This document shows, one piece after another, positions 1 through 6,134 of a stretch of DNA of 8,199 nt. The notes under the pieces were generated by a model that saw only the letters and a list, made by a program, of their open reading frames with translations, was not told the origin of the DNA and searched no databases. The position numbers and the translations under genes are program-made. The stretch is from Planctomycetota bacterium (GTDB lineage Bacteria > Planctomycetota > UBA1135 > UBA2386): contig JAEUHU010000194.1 in NCBI GenBank assembly GCA_016793305.1, positions 1 through 8,199 of the forward strand. The letters are read 5' to 3'. The first letter of the stretch is position 1. Every line of letters starts with the position of its first letter.

Positions 1-1
1 C

Positions 2-928
2 ACCGGCATGAAGGTGCCGATGGCGACGACGAACCTGTTCACCCACCCGGTGTTCAAGGACGGCGCGTTCACCAGCAACGACCGCCAGGTGCGCCGCTTC
101 GCACTGCGCAAGGTGATGCGCAACCTCGACCTCGCCGCCGAACTCGGGGCGCAGACCTACGTGTTCTGGGGCGGCCGCGAGGGCAGCGAGTACGACGGCG
201 CCAAGGACGTGCGGGTGGCGCTCGACCGCTTCCGCGAGGCGCTGAACACGCTGACCAGCTACTGCCGCGAGCGGGGCTACAAGATCCGCTTCGCCATCGA
301 GCCGAAGCCGAACGAGCCGCGCGGCGACATCCTGCTGCCGACGATCGGCCACGCGCTCGCGTTCCTCGACACGCTCGAGCACAGCGAGATGGTCGGGCTC
401 AATCCCGAGGTCGGCCACGAACAGATGGCGGGGCTCAACTTCGTGCACGGCATCGCGCAGGCGCTGTGGCACGGCAAGCTGTTCCACATCGACCTGAACG
501 GCCAGCGCGGCATCAAGTACGACCAGGACCTGGTGTTCGGCCACGGCGACCTGGTGTCGGCCTTCTTCCTCGTCGACCTTCTGGAGACGGCGGGCTACGA
601 CGGGCCGCGCCACTTCGACTACAAGCCGTCGCGCACCGAGGACCTCGCCGGCGTGTGGGCGTCGGCGGCCGCGAACATGCGCATGTACCGTTTGCTGCGC
701 GAGCGCGCGGCGAAGTTCCGCCAGGACCCCGAAGTGCAGGCGGCGATGCGCGACAGCAAGCTGGCCGAACTGGCGCAGCCGACGCTCGGCGAACGCGAGT
801 CGCTCGCCGACCTGCTGCGCGACAAGAGCGCGTTCGAGACGTTCGACGCCGGCAAGGTGGCCCAGCGTGGCTGCGGCTACGTGCGGCTCAACCAGCTGGC
901 GATCGAACACCTGCTCGGCGCGCGCTGA
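2..928 (+). CDS. xylA: Xylose isomerase, class I (5'-truncated by window edge)
   Basis: Cytoplasmic TIM-barrel enzyme that interconverts D-xylose and D-xylulose (and glucose/fructose), the first step of isomerase-type xylose catabolism. The reading frame is already open at base 2, and the ATG at 8 is an internal Met: it aligns to about residue 84 of the Streptomyces enzyme, so about 83 N-terminal residues lie outside the window, including the catalytic His54/Asp57 pair. Counting from that Met, every remaining active-site residue sits at a constant offset of 83 from Streptomyces numbering: Met5/Thr7 and Phe11 (M88, T90, F94), Trp54 (W137), Glu98 and Lys100 in [11 protein letters not shown] (E181, K183), Glu134 and His137 in [11 protein letters not shown] (E217, H220), Asp162 in FHIDLN (D245), Asp172 and Asp174 in YDQD (D255, D257), and Asp204 in HFDYK (D287). 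Both metal sites are therefore intact in the visible part, with no net insertion or deletion up to Asp204. It ends HLLGAR and a TGA stop. The next gene is an MFS sugar-type transporter 78 bases downstream. Identification is very secure. Confidence 0.97.
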   Translation, partial: TGMKVPMATTNLFTHPVFKDGAFTSNDRQVRRFALRKVMRNLDLAAELGAQTYVFWGGREGSEYDGAKDVRVALDRFREALNTLTSYCRERGYKIRFAIEPKPNEPRGDILLPTIGHALAFLDTLEHSEMVGLNPEVGHEQMAGLNFVHGIAQALWHGKLFHIDLNGQRGIKYDQDLVFGHGDLVSAFFLVDLLETAGYDGPRHFDYKPSRTEDLAGVWASAAANMRMYRLLRERAAKFRQDPEVQAAMRDSKLAELAQPTLGERESLADLLRDKSAFETFDAGKVAQRGCGYVRLNQLAIEHLLGAR

Positions 929-1006
929 ACCGTTCCCGTCGGCGGCGAGCCGCAGCCCCTCGCCCCCGCCCGCCTCTCCCACTCGTCCCTCTCACCCCGT
1001 CTCTCC
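929..1006 (+). promoter_or_regulatory. Pyrimidine-rich leader between xylA and the MFS gene
   Basis: Spacer of 78 bases. The last 46 bases before the ATG at 1007 (961-1006) contain 39 C or T and only 7 purines on the coding strand. There is no purine-rich Shine-Dalgarno sequence in the usual position. Only a weak 4-bp hairpin (gcgg/ccgc) is visible shortly after the xylA stop, so no terminator is supported, and read-through from xylA into the transporter gene is possible. A pyrimidine-rich leader may favour ribosomal protein S1-dependent initiation; that is inference. I recognise no -35/-10 promoter here. Confidence 0.3.
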
Positions 1007-2629
1007 ATGAACATGCAACGCGACGGCATCACGCCGAACGCCGGCCGGCTGCTGTGGGCCGGTTTCTTCGCCATCCTGGCCGCCGGTGTCGGCTTCGGCA
1101 TCCGCGCGAACATCGCCGGCCAGTGGGGCGCCGAGTTCGGCTTCGTCAAACAGCAGATCGGCGACATCGGCACCGCAGCGTTCCCGGGCTTCTGCTTCGG
1201 CATCATCGCCGGCGGCCTCGTCTGTGATCGCCTCGGCTATCGCCCGCTGATCGTGACCGCGTTCCTCCTGCACGTCGTGTCGGCGGTCATGACCTTCGCC
1301 GTCGGCAAGGACAACGCCTTCGGCATGCTCTGGTGGAGCACGTTCGTGTTCGGCCTCGCGAACGGCACCCTCGAGGCCGTGGCGAATCCGCTGGTCGCAA
1401 CGCTCTTCCCGGATCGGCGAACCCACTTCCTGAACATCCTGCACGCGAGCTGGCCGGTCGGCATGGCCCTCGGTGGCGTGATCGTGCTGGAGCTCGGCGA
1501 CCATGTCGGTTGGCGAACACTGCTCGCGCTGTTCCTGGTACCGACGCTCTTCTACGGCGCGCTGTTCTTCGGGCAGACGATGCCTCGTTCCGAGGCCACC
1601 CGCAGCGGTCTGCGCTTCCACGAGATGTTCCGCGACGTCGGCATCGGCGGCGCCTTGGTGATCTGCCTGTTGCTGAGCCAGTTCTGCCTGGGAAGCCTCG
1701 GCCTGTCCGAAGCGACCTCCTACGGCATCGCTGGTGCCCTGTTGGTCGCCGTCGCCGTCACCACGCGCTTCGCCTTCGGATCGTGCCTGCTGATCACCCT
1801 CTTCGTGCTGCACCTGCTGATCGGCGCGGTCGAGCTCGGCACCGACTTCTGGGCACCGGACATCACCGGCAACTTCACTACGCCGACGGACGGCCGCGTC
1901 GTCTTCATCTTCACGTGCGTGGTGATGTTCAGCCTGCGCTTCTGCGCGAGTTGGTTCGAGCGCTGCGGTCTCTCGCCGGTCGGCCTGCTGGCGACCAGCG
2001 CCATCGTGGCCTGCGGCGGGCTGTATCTCGCGTCCGGCATCGAGAGTCTCGGCGGCGCCCTGCTCGCGATGGGCGTCTACGCCGTCGGCAAGACGTTCTT
2101 CTGGCCGACCATGCTGGCCGTCGCCAGCGACCGGTTCCCGCGAACGGGCGCCGTGGCGATCAGCCTGATGGGCGGTATCGGCATGCTGTCGGCGGGCATC
2201 ATCGGCGGCCCGGGGCTCGGCTATGCCAAGGACCGCTTCGCCGGCGAGGAACTGCTGCGCACCGACGCAGCCGTGCACGCGAAGTTCGCTGCCGAGACCC
2301 CGAAGGCCTGGTTCGTGTTCCCACCGGCCCGCGGTCTCGACGGGGACAAGTTGGGCGCGGCACAGCAACGCCTGGCGGATGTTCGCAAGGCACTCGCCGA
2401 ACAGAACGTCACCGACAACGCCACAGCACTGGCGAAGCTGAGCGACGAGGACCAGAAGGTCCTGCGCGCCAGCATGGCCGCCGACCGGCAGACGCTGCGC
2501 GTCGACGCGCTGATCCCGGCGACGATGGCGGTGGTGTTCCTGCTGCTGGCGCTGTGGTTCAAGAGCCAGGGCGGCTACCGCGTGCTGCGCATCGGCAAGA
2601 ACGGCGAAGTCGAAGCCGCCAGCCACTGA
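1007..2629 (+). CDS. MFS transporter, FucP-like sugar permease type, with extra helices and a large loop
   Basis: Inner-membrane secondary transporter of the major facilitator superfamily, probably a sugar:proton symporter. Xylose is an attractive but unproven substrate because xylA lies just upstream. The N-terminal half has six hydrophobic helices (about residues 14-36, 52-74, 79-99, 106-130, 146-163, 170-190). A degenerate MFS motif A (GGLVCDRLGYRP, 69-80) lies between helices 2 and 3. The stretch NGTLEAVANPLV (119-130), followed by NILHASWPVG (143-152), matches the conserved region of fucose/sugar permeases. Two further hydrophobic segments (about 211-230 and 239-256) precede what looks like canonical helix 7 (VELGTDFW, 275-282), giving about 14 helices. 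Residues about 407-500 form a hydrophilic, largely helical loop before the last helix (501-518). At 540 residues it is about 100 longer than typical FucP-like proteins. The start is the ATG at 1007; an in-frame ATG at 1013 is an alternative. The MFS call is firm, the substrate is not. Confidence 0.88.
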   Translation: MNMQRDGITPNAGRLLWAGFFAILAAGVGFGIRANIAGQWGAEFGFVKQQIGDIGTAAFPGFCFGIIAGGLVCDRLGYRPLIVTAFLLHVVSAVMTFAVGKDNAFGMLWWSTFVFGLANGTLEAVANPLVATLFPDRRTHFLNILHASWPVGMALGGVIVLELGDHVGWRTLLALFLVPTLFYGALFFGQTMPRSEATRSGLRFHEMFRDVGIGGALVICLLLSQFCLGSLGLSEATSYGIAGALLVAVAVTTRFAFGSCLLITLFVLHLLIGAVELGTDFWAPDITGNFTTPTDGRVVFIFTCVVMFSLRFCASWFERCGLSPVGLLATSAIVACGGLYLASGIESLGGALLAMGVYAVGKTFFWPTMLAVASDRFPRTGAVAISLMGGIGMLSAGIIGGPGLGYAKDRFAGEELLRTDAAVHAKFAAETPKAWFVFPPARGLDGDKLGAAQQRLADVRKALAEQNVTDNATALAKLSDEDQKVLRASMAADRQTLRVDALIPATMAVVFLLLALWFKSQGGYRVLRIGKNGEVEAASH

Positions 2630-2683
2630 CCCAGCGCAACGCCGCTCTTGCCCGGCGCGCGGAACTGCGCACACTGCGCCCGC
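2630..2683 (+). other. Short spacer before the SLC13-type permease gene
   Basis: Fifty-four bases between the MFS stop and the preferred GTG start. The spacer shows no Shine-Dalgarno sequence. It has a 7-base direct repeat (actgcgc at 2664-2670 and 2673-2679). A potential 5-bp stem pairs cgcgg (2658-2662) with ccgcg (2680-2684), and this stem touches the first base of the GTG codon. Both are small and could be chance in such GC-rich DNA. The short spacing is compatible with co-transcription of the two transporter genes. Confidence 0.25.
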
Positions 2684-4507
2684 GTGACCAACGAGCAGTG
2701 GACCGTGCTGGCGATCCTGGGTGGCGCCGTCGTTCTGTTCCTGCGAGGTCGTCCGCGCGGCGACGTGGTGGCGCTGCTCGTGGTCGTGGCCCTGCTGGTC
2801 ACCGGCATCGCGACGCCGGCCCAGGCGGTCGCCGGCTTCGGCAGCACGGTGGTCGTCACGCTCGGCGCCCTGCTGGTGGTCGGCGAAGGCCTGTCGCGCA
2901 CCGGCGTCGCCGGCGGCTGCGGCAACACGATCCTGCGCTGGTCGAAGGGCCGCGAGGGCCGCACGCGCATGCTGCTGATGCTGTCGGCGGCGGGGCTCGG
3001 CAGCGTGATGAGCTCGACCGCGGTGACGGCGTTGTTCCTGCCGGTGGCGCTACGCATCGCCGACGACCGCGGCGTGGCGCCGTCGCGCCTCCTGCTGCCA
3101 CTCGCCTACGCGGCGCTGCTGAGCGGCATGCTGACGCTGGTCGCGACCACACCGAACCTCGTGGTGCACGGCGAACTGCGCGCCCACGGCCACCCGGGCC
3201 TCGGCTTCTTCGACTTCACGCCGTTCGGCCTCCTGGTGCTGGCGAGCTCGCTGGTGGTGTTTGCGCTCGGCCACCGCCAGCTGCTGCCGACCCGGAAGCG
3301 CGAGGCGAGCATGCCGGCGCGCCCGCGCATCCAGGAGCTGTGGCAGCGCTACGTGCCGCAGCGCGGCCTGCGGCGCCTGCGGCTGCGGCCGATGACGACG
3401 CTCTGCGCGTGCACGCCGCGCGAGGCCGAACTCGGCAGCCGCTACGCGATCCGCCTGGTCGGCGTCGAACGCCCGAACCGCGCCACCGGCCAGCCGGTCG
3501 TGTTCGAGCCGTCGCCCGACCTGCGGCTGCAGGCCGGCGACGTGCTGGTCGCGGTCGGCACCGACGAACACCTCGACGCGGTGACCAGCGCGTTCGACCT
3601 GGACCGCCTTCCCGAAGCGAACGGCCAGGGCACGATCGACCCCGGCGTCGGCGTCGCGGTCGTGATGGTGGCGCCCGACTCGGCCCTGGTCGGCAAGGAC
3701 CTCGCGCAGTCGGCGTTCCGCACGCGCCATCACCTCGACGTGGTCGGCGTGCGCCGCGACGGCCAGGCGCTCTTCGACTTCTCACGCGCGCCGTTGCGCA
3801 CCGGCGACCAGCTGCTGGTGCTCGGCCCGTGGCCGCGCCTGCGCCAGCTGTCGCGCGAGCCGCGCGACTACGTGCTGCTGACGCTGCCCGCCGAGTTCGC
3901 CGCGCAAGCACCCGAACGACCGCGGCTGCCGGCGGCCCTGTTCGTGCTGCTCGGCATGGTGCTGTTGTCGGCGACCGGGCTGCTGCCGATGGTCGCCTGT
4001 GCCCTGCTCGCGGCGGTGGCGATGGTGCTGCTGCGCTGCGTGCCGCTCGGCGACGTCTACACGTCGTTGTCGTGGAGCAGCATCGTGCTGGTCGCCGGCA
4101 TGCTGCCGCTCGCAGGCGCCCTCGAACGCAGCGGCCTGCTCACCCTCGCCGTCGACGGGCTGCAGGCCGTGGCCGAACCGATCGGGCCGCGCGGGCTGCT
4201 GGCGCTGCTGTTCCTGCTGACCGCAGCACTCGCCAGCTTCGTGTCGAACAACGCCACCGCGGTGCTGATGGCGCCGGTCGCCTGGAGCCTCGCCCAGGCG
4301 CTGCACCTGCCGGCCGAACCGCTGGCGATGACCGTCGCGCTGGCGTGCTCCACCGCCTTCCTGACGCCGATGGCGTCGTCGGTGATGACGCTGGTCTACG
4401 AGCCCGGCGGCTACCGCCCGTTCGACCTGCTGCGCGCCGGCCTGCCGCCGTTCCTGGTGACGCTGCTGGTCTGCGTGTTCGGGCTGCCGTGGTGGTTCGG
4501 CTGGTGA
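2684..4507 (+). CDS. SLC13/DASS-family anion permease with two internal TrkA-C (RCK_C) domains
   Basis: Integral inner-membrane transporter of the divalent anion:Na+ symporter (SLC13/DASS) family. Relatives with this layout include SAC1-like sulfate-linked permeases, but the substrate cannot be read here. The N-terminal transport half (about 1-200) contains SSTAVTALFLPVAL (110-123) and the hairpin segment LTLVATTPNLVV (151-162). Two soluble RCK_C-type domains follow, at about 236-304 and 323-390, each ending in a GDxLxxxG-like turn (AGDVLVAVG, TGDQLLVLG). The C-terminal transport half (about 412-607) has SNNATAVLMAPV (521-532) and VYEPGGYRPFDLLRAGLP (571-588), typical of the family. I chose the GTG at 2684 because it yields MTNEQWTVLAIL running straight into the first membrane helix, giving 607 residues. 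A TTG at 2648 would add 12 residues that look non-family-like. Oddities: the N-half SNT motif reads SST, and the Asn expected in the C-half hairpin is Met568. The family call is firm. Confidence 0.9.
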   Translation: MTNEQWTVLAILGGAVVLFLRGRPRGDVVALLVVVALLVTGIATPAQAVAGFGSTVVVTLGALLVVGEGLSRTGVAGGCGNTILRWSKGREGRTRMLLMLSAAGLGSVMSSTAVTALFLPVALRIADDRGVAPSRLLLPLAYAALLSGMLTLVATTPNLVVHGELRAHGHPGLGFFDFTPFGLLVLASSLVVFALGHRQLLPTRKREASMPARPRIQELWQRYVPQRGLRRLRLRPMTTLCACTPREAELGSRYAIRLVGVERPNRATGQPVVFEPSPDLRLQAGDVLVAVGTDEHLDAVTSAFDLDRLPEANGQGTIDPGVGVAVVMVAPDSALVGKDLAQSAFRTRHHLDVVGVRRDGQALFDFSRAPLRTGDQLLVLGPWPRLRQLSREPRDYVLLTLPAEFAAQAPERPRLPAALFVLLGMVLLSATGLLPMVACALLAAVAMVLLRCVPLGDVYTSLSWSSIVLVAGMLPLAGALERSGLLTLAVDGLQAVAEPIGPRGLLALLFLLTAALASFVSNNATAVLMAPVAWSLAQALHLPAEPLAMTVALACSTAFLTPMASSVMTLVYEPGGYRPFDLLRAGLPPFLVTLLVCVFGLPWWFGW

Positions 4508-4533
4508 ACTTGGGCCGCTAGCGAACGACCACG
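4488..4533. terminator. Inverted repeat across the convergent gene ends, candidate bidirectional terminator
   Basis: The arm cgtggtggttcg (4488-4499) pairs with cgaacgaccacg (4522-4533) in 11 of 12 positions; the exception is a central G-G mismatch at 4494/4527. The loop is 22 bases and contains both stop codons (TGA 4505-4507 on +, TAG at 4518-4520 read on -). The arms lie inside the final codons of the two convergent genes, which are only 10 bases apart. There is no clear T-tract on either side, so it is not a textbook intrinsic terminator. It could instead be a Rho-aided or mRNA 3'-end-stabilising hairpin. The symmetry is directly visible; the function is inferred from its position. Confidence 0.45.
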
Positions 4534-5894
4534 TCCATCTCGGCGGTGCCGGGTTCCCCCGTGAGGTCGAACTGGTGGCCACCAGCCGGCTCCCCGACGC
4601 ACTTCAGCGTGCCTGACGCGAGCAGGTGGTAGACGCCCGGTGGCAGGCCGCGCCACAACAACCACGTCGCCTCCCCGTGCTGCAGCACGATCGGGTGCGC
4701 GTAGTAGCTGCCGTCCCGGTCCAGACGAACCTGCCGGTCGACGGCGTGCAGCGACACGGTCGCGGTCGCCGGGGCCAGCCGGCACAGCACGCGGCCGCGG
4801 TCGTCGCGCAGGTCGAGTTCGACGTCGGCATCAGTGAGCTGCAGTACGGCGGGCTGCGGGTGCACCAGCAGGTCGTGGGCGACGAAGCCGCGCCAACGCC
4901 CTGGCGACAAGCGCACCGCGAACGAGCCGTCGAACGCGGCCTGGCAGCGCCGCCGTTCGGCTCCGTCCACCTCTTCGAAGCACAGCGGTGTACCGCCGCG
5001 CTGCGCGCGGCCGAGCGCGTCGACGACCCGCCCGCGCCACCAACGCGAGCCGGGCTCGGCCCCGAAGCGAACGCGCGCCTCGGGATGCCGCGCGGTATCG
5101 ACGAGGCGCTGCTCGTCCAACATCCCTTCACCACCCAGGCACGTGATCGTCACGGCAGCGGCCGGCAAGCCCTCGATCGTGAACCGGCCTTGGGCGTCGC
5201 TCACCGCGACGAACTGCTCGGGCACCTGCGCACGCGTTCCCTTGACCACTTCGGGCGCCGCCGCAGTCAGCACCGCACCCTTGCGAGGCCGTCCTTCGGC
5301 GTCGTGGACGGTGCCGCGCACGATCGCGCGCCCAAGCTCGATCTGGCACTCGACGCGCTTCCAGACGACCGGTCCGGTCGTGCGCCACGCCATCGTGTCG
5401 CCGTGCATGGCCCAAACCAGCGCGCCGTGCGGATGCTCGCCGTCGAACTGCACCTGCCCCTCGGTATCGGTGCGCGCCCGCGCCGCCACGGGCCGACCGT
5501 CGCGCACGACCTCGATCCACGCCTTCTCGTCGCCGAACGTGCGCTGGATCGGCACCAGCTGCACGAACGCGCCGACCAGCGGCACGCCACCCTGCACGAC
5601 CGTGACGCGCAGCCCGCCGCGCGTGGCCCCGATGCGGCGCACGCCGAAGTTCTCGAAGGTGCGGGCGCGGCTCTGCGCCAGGGCCTGTTCCTCGGCGGAC
5701 AACGGGGTGCGCGGGGCTTCGGGCGGCTCGGTTGCGTCGGGGCGCGTGCCGGCCAGCTGCGCTGCGGCGGCCGGTTCGCCGGTCGGGCCCGCCGACGGCG
5801 GCGGCGGCGTGACCCACAGGGCCTCGACCGCGAACCCGAGAAGTGCCAGCACGACGAGCACGGTGCAGCCCACGAGGATCCGGGAACGAGGCAT
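4518..5894 (-). CDS. Membrane-anchored or secreted protein with carboxypeptidase-regulatory-like repeats
   Basis: No specific function recognised. The 458-residue product starts MPRSR followed by a hydrophobic segment (about residues 6-27), a signal anchor or signal peptide without an evident cleavage motif. A Pro/Ala-rich linker (about 28-65) follows. The rest looks like four beta-sandwich units of the carboxypeptidase regulatory-like/CnaB-like type: about 93-170, 188-253, 285-340 and 358-428. The second is clearest, with GTVHDAEGRPRKGAVL (194-209) and then SDAQGRFTIEGLPAAAVTI (232-250), the usual 'GxFxIxGLPxG' pattern. The third has GRVVDALGRAQRGG and the fourth ends GLPPGVYHLLAS (416-427). 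Such domains are typically extracytoplasmic and structural or carbohydrate/protein-binding; no peptidase catalytic motif is present. The ATG at 5892-5894 is supported by the signal sequence directly after it. Its leader is pyrimidine-rich and lacks a Shine-Dalgarno sequence. It converges on the SLC13 permease gene and diverges from the TPR gene. Confidence 0.8.
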   Translation of the reverse strand: MPRSRILVGCTVLVVLALLGFAVEALWVTPPPPSAGPTGEPAAAAQLAGTRPDATEPPEAPRTPLSAEEQALAQSRARTFENFGVRRIGATRGGLRVTVVQGGVPLVGAFVQLVPIQRTFGDEKAWIEVVRDGRPVAARARTDTEGQVQFDGEHPHGALVWAMHGDTMAWRTTGPVVWKRVECQIELGRAIVRGTVHDAEGRPRKGAVLTAAAPEVVKGTRAQVPEQFVAVSDAQGRFTIEGLPAAAVTITCLGGEGMLDEQRLVDTARHPEARVRFGAEPGSRWWRGRVVDALGRAQRGGTPLCFEEVDGAERRRCQAAFDGSFAVRLSPGRWRGFVAHDLLVHPQPAVLQLTDADVELDLRDDRGRVLCRLAPATATVSLHAVDRQVRLDRDGSYYAHPIVLQHGEATWLLWRGLPPGVYHLLASGTLKCVGEPAGGHQFDLTGEPGTAEMDVVVR

Positions 5895-6134
5895 GGCGAG
5901 GACGAGGACGCGGCAGGACGAGCATTCCTCCCGATCGGCGCGCGAGCGTGCCTTGGCCCCGCAACTACCGCAAGACCACCATCACGAGCACGACCAGGGT
6001 GCTCGAGCGGGGCATGGCGCGCGACGACGCTTCGCCGCGTCGAACCCTCCGCGTTCCGGCGGGGACACTGGCCACGGCGAGCGATCGGCACCCCGCGGCT
6101 GGACACGCGCCCGGCCCCCGGGTTCCCTGCCGGC
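5895..6134. promoter_or_regulatory. Divergent intergenic region of 240 bases
   Basis: This stretch separates two divergently transcribed genes for exported proteins and must hold the start signals for both. I see no convincing -35/-10 pair and no operator. Read on the minus strand, the 26 bases before the ATG at 5894 are 20/26 pyrimidine. On the plus strand, a 5-bp hairpin (cccgg 6110-6114, ccggg 6118-6122, loop ccc) sits 12 bases before the ATG at 6135. That spot is where a Shine-Dalgarno sequence would normally be, and none is visible. The minus-strand micro-frame listed separately (5965-6015) also lies here. Confidence 0.35.
5965..6015 (-). other. 16-codon upstream frame, possible leader peptide or relic of a paralogue start
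   Basis: On the minus strand, an ATG at 6013-6015 opens a 16-codon frame, MPRSSTLVVLVMVVLR, ending at TAG (5965-5967), 70 bases upstream of the gene starting at 5894. Its first four residues (MPRS) equal those of that gene, and both continue into a Val/Leu-rich hydrophobic stretch (TLVVLVMVVL against TVLVVLALL). The shared Pro, Arg and Ser codons all differ at the third base. It could be a leader peptide, the decayed beginning of a duplicated paralogue, or chance. I do not claim it is expressed. Confidence 0.15.

Noticed and set aside
992..2674. 560-codon minus-strand open frame antisense to the MFS gene
   Set aside because: Rich in Gln, Ala, Arg, Glu, Asp and His, with no domain or hydrophobic segment. 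It is the mirror of a GC-biased coding frame, whereas the plus strand gives a clear MFS protein.
2648..2683. TTG at 2648 as start of the SLC13-type permease
   Set aside because: It adds 12 residues containing two Cys and charged residues ahead of the first helix. The GTG at 2684 gives a family-like N-terminus (MTNEQW...). Neither has a Shine-Dalgarno sequence, so this rests on protein context.
1333..4521. 1062-codon plus-strand open frame spanning two genes
   Set aside because: Arg/Ala/Gly/Pro-rich low-complexity translation running out of frame through both the MFS and SLC13 genes, with no recognisable domain.
5128..5925. Minus-strand ATG at 5923-5925 directly preceded by gggagga
   Set aside because: It looks like a Shine-Dalgarno sequence but has no spacing to the ATG, and the frame it opens is Arg/Ala/Gly-rich and out of phase with the 458-residue gene. 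The purine run is also about 30 bases from the real start at 5894, too far to serve it.
4626..6134. Upstream extension of the TPR-protein frame to 4626
   Set aside because: The extension is antisense to the carboxypeptidase-regulatory-like gene and Arg/His-rich. The Met at 6135 begins a clean signal peptide.
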